NCBI GenBank assembly: GCA_021819435.1
Contig: JAKARB010000005.1
Span: 243,874-307,873 of the forward strand
Source: Pseudomonadota bacterium
GTDB taxonomy: Bacteria > Pseudomonadota > Gammaproteobacteria > Burkholderiales > Burkholderiaceae_C
Length of the DNA stretch: 64,000 bases
Direction of reading: 5' to 3'
In this document: one piece after another, positions 49,523-58,013 of the stretch
How positions within the stretch are numbered: the stretch's first letter is position 1
Layout: each line of letters starts with the position of its first letter
Notes under the pieces: generated by a model
What the model was told of the DNA's origin: nothing
Databases searched by the model: none
What the model saw: the letters and a program-made list of their open reading frames with translations, nothing else
Position numbers and translations under genes: made by a program

Positions 49523-52250
49523 GTGGGGCAGCAGGTGTTGGCCCATCGCGGAAGGCCACGGTCAACAAGGTTTGCGTGAGTTCCTGCGGATCGACGGGCT
49601 TGACGAGGTGAGCTTGGAAGCCGCTCATCATCGAATGCATGCGATCAGCGGTGCCGGCAAAACCACTGAGTGCAATGGCGGGCAGGCGCTGTTCGAGCGG
49701 CACCTGCCGCTGCTCTTCGACGGCTCGGATGCGGCGAACCAGGTCATGCCCGCTGTCGTCGCCCAAGGCGATGTCGCTCAGCAGCACATGAGGCCACTGG
49801 GCCGTGGCGCGAGCCTCCAGCACGTCGACCACTTCCTGGGCATGGCCCAGGGCCTCCACTTCGGCGCCCTGAGTCTCCAACAGCATGCCCAACGCAGCCA
49901 AGGCATCGGGCAGATCGTCCACCGCCATGATCCGCATCCCTTGCAAAGGCATGGCACCTGTCGCTTGCGCGGGGTCAGCGGCCGACACCAACTTGGCAGG
50001 TGTCTCAGCGATGACGTGCAGGGGGAAGTCCAGTGTGTGCCGCAGTCCATGCGCAGCCGATGGCGGCTCCAGCATGAAAGTGCCGCCTTGCGATTCGATG
50101 AGCGCCCGTGTGGTCAACGGGTCAAGGGGCGCGGGGGCTTCGGCGTTTCCGTCCAGCTCTTGCGCCTGCTCGCCCAGGTGGCGTCCGTCCGTGAGCACGA
50201 GCCGCGCATGCGCCAGGTGCCGGTGCAGGCGCAGCGAAATCCGCCCTCCCCTGGGCGTGGCCTGAATCGCCCGGTTGAGCAGGTCTTGCAACACCTGCGA
50301 CAAGGTGCTGGGGTCGCTGTTGATGCGCGCGTCCTCCAGCGCGATGTCGGTGAACAAGCCGATTGAGCGGTCTCTCAGCGTCTGGCTCAAGCCATCAACC
50401 ACCCCGGCCACCAAGACTGCGAGGTTGAGGGTCTGGCGCGCCAGGTCGCGCTCCAGGCTTTCGATCTGCTGTTGCTGACGTTGCAGGTCCCACAACTGGG
50501 TGTAGAGGCCGCCCGATTGCAAGAGCGCGTCATGGCGCCCCTGCTCGACGATGCGTCCCTTGTCCATCACGATGATGTGGTCCGCGTCCACGATGGTGGA
50601 GAGCCGGTGTGCGATGACCAGGGTGGTTCGGCCTTGCGAAATCCGCTTGAGCTCGTTCTGGATGGCACGTTCCGAGCGCGTGTCCAGCGCCGAAGTCGCC
50701 TCATCAAGGATCAGGATCGGCGGGTTCTTGAGGAACACCCGGGCGATGGCGATGCGCTGCTTCTCACCGCCCGACAAACGCGTGCCGCGCTCGCCCACCG
50801 GTGTGTCGTATTGCTGAGGCAGCGACGAGATGAACTCGTGCACCTGGGCGATCCTGGCCGCCTCGATCACATCAGCCAGCCCGGCGCCGCGCCGGCCGTA
50901 AGCGATGTTGTAGGCGATGGTCTCGTGGAAGAGCACCGTGTCCTGCGGCACCACCCCGACGGCTTCGCGCAGCGACTGCATCGTCACCGAACGCACGTCT
51001 TGCCCGTCGATGGTGATGCGCCCGCCGCCGACGTCGTAAAGCCTGACCAACAACCTCGCCAGGGTCGACTTGCCCGATCCGCTGCCTCCCACCACCGCGA
51101 GGGTCTGCCCGGCCGGTATGCGCAGGCTCACATCCTGCAAGATGGGCCGCCCTGATTCGTAGGCAAAATCGACGTGTTCGAACACCACGTCGCCACCTTG
51201 CACCTTGAGCGGCGGGCACCCTGGCCGGTCTTCGATCTCCGGACGCGCGTCGAGCAAATCCAGCAGCTTCTCGGTGTTGATGACGGCGTCCCTCGCCTCG
51301 CGAAAGACAAAGCCCAGCGCATTGAGCGGCAAGCAGATCTGGATCACGTAGGCGTTGACCAGCACGAGGTCGCCCACGGTCAAGGTGCCTCGCACCGTCT
51401 GTTCACCGGCCAGCAGCATCACCAGCGCCACGCCCACGGCGATGATGGCGCTCTGGCCAATGTGCAGCGCCGAGAGGGAGCGCTGATTCGTCACGCTGAA
51501 CTCCACCCACTCCTTGAGGACGTGTGCATAGCGCGCCTGCTCGTCTTCTTCTCTTGCGTGCAGCTTGATGGCCTCGTAGTTGAGCAAGCCGTCGACCATG
51601 CGGCCGTGGGCGGTGGAGTCGACCTCGTTGACCCTTCGCTGCCTGAACTCGCGCTTTTGGGTCATGTAGGTCGTGTAGAAGGCATACAGGAAGAACGTGC
51701 AGACGATGATCAAGGCGAACCACGCGCTGTAGCCAGCCGAAATGACCGCCAGCACCGAACCGAATTCCACCAGCGTGGGCACGATCGTGAACAACCCTGC
51801 GCCCAACAAAAAGCCGATGCCACCCGTGCCGCGCTCGATGTCGCGGATGAGCGAACCGGTGTTGCGCTGGGTGTGAAAGCGCGGGTTCAACGACAGCAGG
51901 TGCCCGAAGGCATCTTCGGCGTAACGCGTCACCACCCACTGTGTGACCCGGGCAAAGATCAGGTCGCGCAGCTCTGTGAACAGGGTGCCGACGAAACGCA
52001 GCCACGCATAACCCAGCAGGAGCAGCACGGGGACCACCAGAACAGGTGTGCCGATCACCGGCCCCGCGCCAGCAGGCGTGACCATGCTTTCCGGGCGGCT
52101 GAAGGCGTCGACCACTTCCTTGAGCAACAAGGGAACGGCCACCGCAGTCAACTTCGCCGCGATGAGCAGGAAAAGGGCCAGGAAAGTTCGCTCGCGGAAA
52201 CGCCAGACAGCTTGACCGAGACTGAACAGAACCTTGCGCTTGTTGTCCAT
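49500..52250 (-). CDS. ABC exporter (ATM1-like) fused to degenerate kinase ATPase and receiver domains
   Basis: A 916-residue protein. Residues 1-300 are a type-1 exporter membrane domain (six helices), 340-600 a nucleotide-binding domain with Walker A GGSGSGKST (near 390), signature LSGGEKQRIAIARV and Walker B ILILDEATSALD. Normal half-transporters end near 600. Here a coiled stretch (LQRQQQQIESLERDLARQ) leads to a region like the kinase ATP-lid fold (DPSTLSQVLQDLLNRAIQATPRGGRISLRL) without intact G boxes or a phospho-His, then a receiver domain (about 770-900) with VDD, LLSDIALGDD (phospho-Asp near 825), ALSGF and VKPVD. The start at 52250 was chosen over an upstream in-frame start. Confidence 0.88.
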   Translation of the reverse strand: MDNKRKVLFSLGQAVWRFRERTFLALFLLIAAKLTAVAVPLLLKEVVDAFSRPESMVTPAGAGPVIGTPVLVVPVLLLLGYAWLRFVGTLFTELRDLIFARVTQWVVTRYAEDAFGHLLSLNPRFHTQRNTGSLIRDIERGTGGIGFLLGAGLFTIVPTLVEFGSVLAVISAGYSAWFALIIVCTFFLYAFYTTYMTQKREFRQRRVNEVDSTAHGRMVDGLLNYEAIKLHAREEDEQARYAHVLKEWVEFSVTNQRSLSALHIGQSAIIAVGVALVMLLAGEQTVRGTLTVGDLVLVNAYVIQICLPLNALGFVFREARDAVINTEKLLDLLDARPEIEDRPGCPPLKVQGGDVVFEHVDFAYESGRPILQDVSLRIPAGQTLAVVGGSGSGKSTLARLLVRLYDVGGGRITIDGQDVRSVTMQSLREAVGVVPQDTVLFHETIAYNIAYGRRGAGLADVIEAARIAQVHEFISSLPQQYDTPVGERGTRLSGGEKQRIAIARVFLKNPPILILDEATSALDTRSERAIQNELKRISQGRTTLVIAHRLSTIVDADHIIVMDKGRIVEQGRHDALLQSGGLYTQLWDLQRQQQQIESLERDLARQTLNLAVLVAGVVDGLSQTLRDRSIGLFTDIALEDARINSDPSTLSQVLQDLLNRAIQATPRGGRISLRLHRHLAHARLVLTDGRHLGEQAQELDGNAEAPAPLDPLTTRALIESQGGTFMLEPPSAAHGLRHTLDFPLHVIAETPAKLVSAADPAQATGAMPLQGMRIMAVDDLPDALAALGMLLETQGAEVEALGHAQEVVDVLEARATAQWPHVLLSDIALGDDSGHDLVRRIRAVEEQRQVPLEQRLPAIALSGFAGTADRMHSMMSGFQAHLVKPVDPQELTQTLLTVAFRDGPTPAAPLSARKTA

Positions 52251-52291
52251 GGTGCGCTGGCAGGAGCAGTTCCCATGCCCCGAGCAAAGCA

Positions 52292-52306
52292 GGCACGCCA
52301 ATTGCC
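52292..52306. promoter_or_regulatory. Sigma-54 promoter of GT2, possibly bidirectional
   Basis: GGCACGCCAATTGCC is a perfect plus-strand consensus; start near 52317, 23 bases before the GT2 ATG. The reverse strand reads GGCAATTGGCGTGCC, also GG-N10-GC with GTGC, and could serve the ABC gene 42 bases away. Confidence 0.7.
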
Positions 52307-52339
52307 CAGCACGCTGCGACCTTGCCTAAACGGACCATC

Positions 52340-53359
52340 ATGCAAACGCAGCATCGGGCGCCAGTGCTCCGCTTTTCCGATCACCCCGCCATCGCCTCAC
52401 TCAAACGCGAGGACGCGCGCGTGACGGTGATCGTGGTGACCCATGAACGCCCGCGCGAATTGGACTGCGTTCTGAGTCAATTGCGGCAGTTGCCTGAGCA
52501 ACCGAGGGTGTTGGTGCTCGATAACGCCTCCCGCCAGGCAGGCGCTGTGGCGCGCATCGCCCGGTTGCATGGGGCCGAACTCGTGCGTTGTGAACAGCAC
52601 CTGGGCGCGGCAGCTTGCAACCCCGTTGTCGCCCAGGTGACGACCCCTCATGTGGCCTTCTGCGATGACGGCACTTGGTGGACACAAGGCGCACTCAAAC
52701 GGGCATGCGACCTCATGGACGAGTACCCGCACATCGGGGTAATCAATTGCAGGGTGCTGACTGCCAACGGCGAAGCCGAGCACCCAATTTGCGAGCGCAT
52801 GCAGCACAGCACCTTGGACGACACCGGCTTGCCCGGTCCCGCGCTGATTTCGTTCATGGCGAACGCGGTGGTCATGCGAACCCGCGCCTTCCGCCATGCC
52901 GAGGGATACGAGCCCGAGGCCTTCCGGGGCGCAGAAGAAGTCTTGATAGGGCTCAGCCTCGCCGCGCTCGGCTGGCGCATCGTTTACGCAAGAGACGTCA
53001 CCATGCACCAACTGCCGACCATTCACAGCCATGCCCACCAAGACCCTGTCATGGAGGCACGCAACCGGCTGTGGGTGGCGTGGCTGCGTCTGCCGTGGCC
53101 CTACGCCTGGCAAGAGACGCAAGCCGCTCTCGCCACCGCCTGGCGGGAAGGCAACCTGTGGTCCGTGCTGTGGCACAGCGCCAAGCCGCTTTCGCGCCTG
53201 GTCTTGCGGCGGCGTGCGGTGCCCGACTTGGTTGCACGCATGCATCGGGCCACATGCTCATCGGCCGGTCCACCGGCTCGTGCCCAGACTCAGGCCAAAG
53301 CACTCCAACGGCCTGAACAACACGCTGCAGGGCGCCCCACCAACATGCCGCCATGCTGA
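52340..53359 (+). CDS. Glycosyltransferase family 2
   Basis: A 339-residue GT2. VTVIVVTHERPRELDCVLSQLRQLPEQPRVLVLDNASRQ is the donor-binding part, VAFCDDGTWWTQGALKRA the DxD-like site and GYEPEAFRGAEEVLIGLSLAALGWRIVY the acceptor-side block. No membrane helix at the C-terminus; a low-complexity tail of about 35 residues ends it. ATG at 52340 follows the sigma-54 element; only a weak ribosome site is present. Confidence 0.87.
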   Translation: MQTQHRAPVLRFSDHPAIASLKREDARVTVIVVTHERPRELDCVLSQLRQLPEQPRVLVLDNASRQAGAVARIARLHGAELVRCEQHLGAAACNPVVAQVTTPHVAFCDDGTWWTQGALKRACDLMDEYPHIGVINCRVLTANGEAEHPICERMQHSTLDDTGLPGPALISFMANAVVMRTRAFRHAEGYEPEAFRGAEEVLIGLSLAALGWRIVYARDVTMHQLPTIHSHAHQDPVMEARNRLWVAWLRLPWPYAWQETQAALATAWREGNLWSVLWHSAKPLSRLVLRRRAVPDLVARMHRATCSSAGPPARAQTQAKALQRPEQHAAGRPTNMPPC

Positions 53360-53377
53360 TTGAGTTCCCTCAAGAAC

Positions 53378-54556
53378 TCAAGGCAATCGACGCATCCATC
53401 CCTGAAGCGCTTCGGCATACCCTTGATCGAGCTGCCGGCGGCACTCCCTCCCTGAGTCTCCGCCAGGCAGGTGGTCCCACATCCCACTGTGATGCCAGTG
53501 TTCGAGGTTGTCCCAGTCCGGGCGATCAACGATGGGGTAAAGGCACACGCCTTCCACTGGCACCCCATGGCCTCGGGCTTGACGCACTTGATCGGCCACC
53601 TCATTGAGCCAGGCTGATCGCCCCACCCCGATGTGACTGGTTTCCGCGATGACCAAGGGCCGGCCATAACGCGACCACACGCCTTGCAGCATCTCTTGCA
53701 AAGGTCGGCGCCTTGGGTCATGAAGGTGCCAGTGCAGGCGCTTTTCGGTGATGACTTCCCACTGGCCACTGTGGTAATGGTTGACACCAATGAGGTCGAG
53801 CGCCTCGGGGTGTCCGCCCAATTCCGGCAACAAGGTGCCGCAAAACAAGTCCCACACCTGCCATTGGTACGACGCCACCTCGTCCGCCAGCGCCTGGAGG
53901 TCAGGCCGGTTCTCCGGTGGCACGACGTGGACGATTGGCTCCACGTGCAGGAAGCGCGCCCTTGGATCGACTTGGCGGATGGCTTTCATGCCTGCCAGCG
54001 CGGCCTTCACCAAACGGCACTTGATGTTGAAACCATCATTCAGCGTCGTGCCCGGTGCTGTTTCGTCATCCTTGCCGTAAGGATGGAACAAACGCGTCTG
54101 CGAGGCCGCCCAGGCCAGGAAGCCGATCTCATTGATAGGTGTGTACACCGGTGCTTCTTTTGAACATGCCGCGATCACCTCTGCCGCAGCATGGGCAAAG
54201 GCCTCGAAACGCTCGCAAAGGGTGTCGTCAAGCAGGCTGACGTCAGCCGGGGTTCCATAGTGCATCAGCGTCCACTGAATCTGCATCCCATGCTGGTGTG
54301 CCGCCTCGATGAAACGGCGCACCCGCCCGAAGTCGAAACGCCCGGCACTTTCGCCTGCCCTTTCGCAAAGCCGCCAGCCCATGCTTTCACGGACCGTGCG
54401 AACACCCCAAGCGCTCAATGCTCGGTAGTCCCCCTCGATGTGTTCATCGTGGTGGCTCAATGCCACCATGTCGAGGGGCATGCCGTGGCTGTTGACATGA
54501 TCGGCGCCTTCGAAGCCGGCCATCCAGAAGCTCTTCAGTGGCCATTCACGACTCAT
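53378..54556 (-). CDS. GH1-like glycoside hydrolase
   Basis: A 392-residue (beta/alpha)8 enzyme. Acid/base Glu is in VYTPINEIGF, aligned with the TFNEP motif of family 1, and the nucleophile Glu in PLVIAETSHIG, aligned with ITENG. RESMGWRLCERAGESAGRFDFGRVRRFI is the usual N-terminal region. Conserved His/Trp around FWMAGFEGADH also fit. The family hydrolyses or transfers beta-linked sugars. A cytosolic glycosidase here may trim or recycle glycan precursors; no signal peptide is present. No sigma-54 element was found upstream on its strand. Confidence 0.75.
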   Translation of the reverse strand: MSREWPLKSFWMAGFEGADHVNSHGMPLDMVALSHHDEHIEGDYRALSAWGVRTVRESMGWRLCERAGESAGRFDFGRVRRFIEAAHQHGMQIQWTLMHYGTPADVSLLDDTLCERFEAFAHAAAEVIAACSKEAPVYTPINEIGFLAWAASQTRLFHPYGKDDETAPGTTLNDGFNIKCRLVKAALAGMKAIRQVDPRARFLHVEPIVHVVPPENRPDLQALADEVASYQWQVWDLFCGTLLPELGGHPEALDLIGVNHYHSGQWEVITEKRLHWHLHDPRRRPLQEMLQGVWSRYGRPLVIAETSHIGVGRSAWLNEVADQVRQARGHGVPVEGVCLYPIVDRPDWDNLEHWHHSGMWDHLPGGDSGRECRRQLDQGYAEALQGWMRRLP

Positions 54557-54639
54557 GTCATCTCCATGGTTGATGCCTTCATGTTCCGCTCAGGCCTGAT
54601 GCTTGGTCGGCCTGCCATCGACTTCAAAGGGAGCTTCGC

Positions 54640-54654
54640 GGCATGTCATTTGCT
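54640..54654 (+). promoter_or_regulatory. Sigma-54 promoter of the small gene at 54695
   Basis: GGCATGTCATTTGCT, perfect consensus. Predicted start near 54665, 30 bases before the ATG. Confidence 0.8.
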
Positions 54655-54694
54655 GCCCTGATGCGAGCATCAGCCGATGCCTCAGGAGCTCGCC

Positions 54695-54946
54695 ATGACA
54701 CGAAAGCAACCCGACAAACCGACCTCAGGCCAACAACCCAATGCGGAGACCAAACCCAGCATCCGCAACCACCCCGCGCCGCGTCTGCCGCATGAACGGG
54801 ACGAGTCCGCTTCGAGCCAACGTGGGCCTGACCAGGAAGTGGTCAAGCAAGCCGCGCGAGACATCGAAAACGGACTCGAAGACACAGGCATGGGCCCAGT
54901 GCTGGACGACACACATCGCCGGGCCTTTCGCCAGAACAAGGGCTGA
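54695..54946 (+). CDS. Small hydrophilic protein
   Basis: An 83-residue polar protein (MTRKQPDKPTSGQQPNAETKPSIRNHPAPRLPHERDES...) with a short helical segment near the middle (DQEVVKQAARDIENGLEDTGMGPVLDD) and a basic end. AGGAG lies 7 bases before the ATG. The first 35 residues are probably disordered. No family recognised; same class as the other sigma-54-driven small proteins. Confidence 0.7.
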   Translation: MTRKQPDKPTSGQQPNAETKPSIRNHPAPRLPHERDESASSQRGPDQEVVKQAARDIENGLEDTGMGPVLDDTHRRAFRQNKG

Positions 54947-54995
54947 ACCCCAATCCCCCGATCCCCTACGAGGTGATGAGGTTCAGCCCCGTGCT

Positions 54996-55859
54996 TCAAG
55001 ACTTGCTCTTGCCGCTGCTCTCAGAACCAGACTGGTTTGAGCGACCGCCCTGCTCATCATGCTGAGATGAGGAGCCGGCGTGGCTGCCCGGGCCAGCCAC
55101 CAAGACCGCTGAACGGTCCTCACCGGTGCCGCCACCGCTGCTGCCGCCACCGGTGCCCATGCCCGAGCCTTGTTGCTCATTGCGGCCCTTGCGCCAGTTG
55201 CTGAAGTCATCGGAGAAACGGCGGAAACGCTCCTGCCGCCAGTTGCGGTAATCCTCGTCGAACGAGCGCATCTGATCGCTTCGCCATTGCTGGTAGTCGG
55301 GATCCAGCAAATCCTGGTGAGTAGAGAAATCACCCCCGTGAGCGCCATGTCCCCACTGGCCCGACTGGTGCATGGGGCCCGGCTGCATGCCACCGCCTTG
55401 ATATCCACCCATGCTGCCCCCTTGCCCAGGATGGCCGCTCATGTGGGTGCCTTGGAAGCGCCCAGGGTCCATGGAGCCGCTACCCTGTTGAAAGCCACCT
55501 TGCCGGCCGCTGCTCCAAGTGTCTGCGCCCTGCCTTCCTTGCCCGCCGCCCCCATATCCCATCCCACTGTCATGGTATGGGGCGGGGTGACCTGTTTGAC
55601 CTGTTTGACCTGTGTAGCCCTGTTGTCCGCCCATCTGGCCACCCTGCCCGCCCCAGGGCGCATGACCACCCCATTGCCCCTGGCTGCCAGCGTTGTCGCC
55701 GGGCTGCTGACCGGAGCCGTAATCACGGGCGCTTTGCTGCCCGCCTTGTTGCCCGCCCCACGCTTGGCCGCCAGGTTGTTGCTCGTGACTGGATCCATAG
55801 GAAGAAGTGCTGCCGCCAAAAGCCGGGTTCGGGCCTTCGCTGGAATGACGTTGATTCAT
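54996..55859 (-). CDS. Gly/Gln/Ser-rich low-complexity protein with WR repeats near the C-terminus
   Basis: A 287-residue protein. Residues 1-175 are almost entirely Gly, Gln, Ser, His and Tyr (GGQAWGGQQGGQQSARDYGSG, MGGQQGYTGQTGQTGH and related short repeats). Residues 180-230 form a more ordered part with repeated D-x-x-x-W-R motifs: DPDYQQWRSDQMRSFDEDYRNWRQERFRRFSDDFSNWRKGR. A low-complexity Gly/Ser tail ends it. The repeated WR motif recalls small stress proteins of unknown function in Proteobacteria. Phase separation or surface hydration are possible roles, but this is inference. Confidence 0.65.
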   Translation of the reverse strand: MNQRHSSEGPNPAFGGSTSSYGSSHEQQPGGQAWGGQQGGQQSARDYGSGQQPGDNAGSQGQWGGHAPWGGQGGQMGGQQGYTGQTGQTGHPAPYHDSGMGYGGGGQGRQGADTWSSGRQGGFQQGSGSMDPGRFQGTHMSGHPGQGGSMGGYQGGGMQPGPMHQSGQWGHGAHGGDFSTHQDLLDPDYQQWRSDQMRSFDEDYRNWRQERFRRFSDDFSNWRKGRNEQQGSGMGTGGGSSGGGTGEDRSAVLVAGPGSHAGSSSQHDEQGGRSNQSGSESSGKSKS

Positions 55860-55936
55860 GTCGTGATCCTTTCAGTGATCGCCGCTTCAAACAATGAGCC
55901 GACCCGGCGGTGCCGAATCGGTCGGACAGGTTTTCG

Positions 55937-55950
55937 GCAAGCTGTGTTCC
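55937..55950 (-). promoter_or_regulatory. Sigma-54 promoter of the low-complexity protein gene
   Basis: Minus-strand GGAACACAGCTTGC, exact spacing and intact TTGC. Predicted start near 55925, 66 bases before the ATG. Confidence 0.7.
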
Positions 55951-55983
55951 CAGGTGGATGACATCGCACATCGGTTCTCGGCA

Positions 55984-55998
55984 GGCATCTGATTTGCC
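55984..55998 (+). promoter_or_regulatory. Sigma-54 promoter of the transglutaminase-UXS unit
   Basis: GGCATCTGATTTGCC, exact spacing and intact TTGC. Predicted start near 56009, 25 bases before the ATG. Back to back with 55937-55950 (33 bases between). Confidence 0.75.
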
Positions 55999-56033
55999 AT
56001 CAGGGGCCACGGCAACGGCTTGGTCTTCCACCC

Positions 56034-56915
56034 ATGGGCATCCTTTTCGACATCACCCACACGACCACCTACCGCTACAAGAATCCGGTGGCCTTCGGGG
56101 AACACCGCGTCATGTTCCGGCCGAGAGACAGCCACGACATGCGCGTGCTCGCCACCAACCTCGAGGTCGATCCGCCTGCCCGCCACGTCCGCTTGATCCA
56201 GGACGTCTATTCCAATTCGGTCGCGATCGTCCAGCCCGTTGAGCAGGCCAGTTCACTGAGCTTCGTGTGCACCTTTACCGTGGAGCACATGGGCTCCCGC
56301 GCCCTCGACCTGCCGATCGAAGAACACGCACGCACGTATCCCTTCTCTTACGACGACGAAGAGCGAATCGCCTTGCAGCATTATTTGCAGCCCTTCTATC
56401 CCGAAGAGGATGAAGTGATTCGCCAATGGGCCTCCCGCTTCACCTCGGGCAGCGAGCACCCCGACACCCGGATGGTCCTGCTGCAAATGAACCAGGCCAT
56501 CCGCGAAGAGATGCGTTACGAGCCCCGCGATGCGGAAGGTGTGCAAACCCCTGCGGAGACCATCCAGGCAGCAAAGGGAACCTGCCGAGATTTCGCCACC
56601 CTCATGATCGAGGCCGTCCGCCAATTGGGCTATGCCGCCCGTTTCGTCAGCGGCTACATCCATTCCCCGCACCTGCAAAGCAGCAGCGGCGCCACGCACG
56701 CCTGGCTGCAGGTCTACCTGCCTGGATCGGGCTGGATCCCCTTCGACCCCACCAATAACCTGGCTGGCGGCACCAGCCTGATCCGCGTGGGCGTGGCGAG
56801 GCACGCCAGCCTCGCGGTGCCTTTGCAGGGCATCTGGACGGGAGCCCCCGCCGACTTCATCGGCATGACGGTGGATGTGCAGGTGCGCAAGCGAACTGGC
56901 ACGTCTTCAACTTGA
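56034..56915 (+). CDS. Transglutaminase-like cysteine protease-fold protein
   Basis: A 293-residue cytosolic protein. An N-terminal beta domain (FDITHTTTYRYKNPVAFGEHRVMFRPRDSHDMRVL) typical of the bacterial transglutaminase N region is followed by the catalytic core with Cys in AKGTCRDFATLM, His in SGATHAWLQVYLPGSGW and Asp in IPFDPTNN. Members cross-link or cleave proteins, or act in amide turnover. Fifteen bases separate it from the UXS gene, so they share the sigma-54 promoter. Confidence 0.9.
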   Translation: MGILFDITHTTTYRYKNPVAFGEHRVMFRPRDSHDMRVLATNLEVDPPARHVRLIQDVYSNSVAIVQPVEQASSLSFVCTFTVEHMGSRALDLPIEEHARTYPFSYDDEERIALQHYLQPFYPEEDEVIRQWASRFTSGSEHPDTRMVLLQMNQAIREEMRYEPRDAEGVQTPAETIQAAKGTCRDFATLMIEAVRQLGYAARFVSGYIHSPHLQSSSGATHAWLQVYLPGSGWIPFDPTNNLAGGTSLIRVGVARHASLAVPLQGIWTGAPADFIGMTVDVQVRKRTGTSST

Positions 56916-56930
56916 CCCGAGGAGCCCCTC

Positions 56931-58013
56931 ATGCCGAATCACCCTGCGCTGTCCATGCTCGTCACCGGAGGCGCGGGCTTCCTCGGCGCGGCCCTGTGCG
57001 AGCGCCTGCTCGACGAAGGCCATGACGTGCTCTGCGTCGACAACTTCTTCACCGGCCGACGCCGTCAGGTCGAGCACCTGCTCGACCACCCCCGATTCGA
57101 ACTGATGCGGCACGACGTCACCTTCCCTCTGTACGTGGAGGTTGACCGGATCTTCAACCTTGCCTGCCCGGCCTCGCCCGTTCATTACCAGCAAGACCCG
57201 GTCAGCACGACCAAGACCAGCGTGCATGGCGCCATCAACCTGCTCGGGCTGGCCAAGCGGGTGAAAGCACGCATCCTGCAAGCCTCCACCAGCGAGGTCT
57301 ACGGCGACCCGGGCGTGCACCCGCAGACCGAGGCTTACCGGGGCCACGTCAGTTGCACCGGGCCTCGTGCCTGCTACGACGAAGGCAAACGCTGCGCCGA
57401 AACCCTCTTCTTCGACTACCACCGCCAGCACGGGGTGCCCATCAAGGTTGCGCGCATCTTCAACACTTACGGTCCGGGCATGCACCCCAACGATGGCCGG
57501 GTCATCTCGAACTTCATCGTCCAGGCACTCAAGGGCGAGCCGCTCACGGTCTATGGCGATGGCAACCAGACGCGCTCGTTCTGCTATCGCGATGACCTCA
57601 TTGAAGCGCTCGTGCGCCTGATGAACAGCCCCGAGCCACTCACCGGCCCCATCAACCTCGGCAACCCCAGCGAGATCACCGTGGGCGAACTGGCCGAGAC
57701 CATCGTGCGCATGACGGGCTCGCCCTCGCGCATCGTGGTCAAGCCCTTGCCCGTGGACGACCCCATGCAACGCTGCCCAGACATCTCGATGGCGCGTGAG
57801 CAGCTCGGCTGGGAACCCAAAGTCGACCTGCTGGACGGCCTGCGCCGCACCATCGCCTATTTCGACGCGCTGCTGCGCGAAGAAGGCTCAGCTGAAAGCG
57901 GCAAACCGGTCCGGCGCAGCGGTGGCAGCCGTGCCGAGCGGGAAAAACCGCTCCACTTCGGCGTCGAGCCCTGGCGCCCCCGGCATCGCCTCCGCATAAG
58001 CGCCGAGGAGTGA
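56931..58013 (+). CDS. UDP-glucuronate decarboxylase (UDP-xylose synthase)
   Basis: A 360-residue extended [37 protein letters not shown] is the NAD-binding start, and the catalytic YDEGKRCAE (Tyr-x3-Lys) and [12 protein letters not shown] blocks are those of the UXS type that makes UDP-xylose. Family proteins end near residue 320; here about 40 extra residues ([38 protein letters not shown]) are encoded from DNA that is antisense to the neighbouring glycosyltransferase C-terminus. The tail may be a recent stop loss. Confidence 0.9.
   Translation: MPNHPALSMLVTGGAGFLGAALCERLLDEGHDVLCVDNFFTGRRRQVEHLLDHPRFELMRHDVTFPLYVEVDRIFNLACPASPVHYQQDPVSTTKTSVHGAINLLGLAKRVKARILQASTSEVYGDPGVHPQTEAYRGHVSCTGPRACYDEGKRCAETLFFDYHRQHGVPIKVARIFNTYGPGMHPNDGRVISNFIVQALKGEPLTVYGDGNQTRSFCYRDDLIEALVRLMNSPEPLTGPINLGNPSEITVGELAETIVRMTGSPSRIVVKPLPVDDPMQRCPDISMAREQLGWEPKVDLLDGLRRTIAYFDALLREEGSAESGKPVRRSGGSRAEREKPLHFGVEPWRPRHRLRISAEE

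Noticed and set aside
51174..52424. A 416-codon frame on the plus strand
   Set aside because: Antisense to the ABC exporter domain and overlapping the GT2 start; no recognisable protein pattern.
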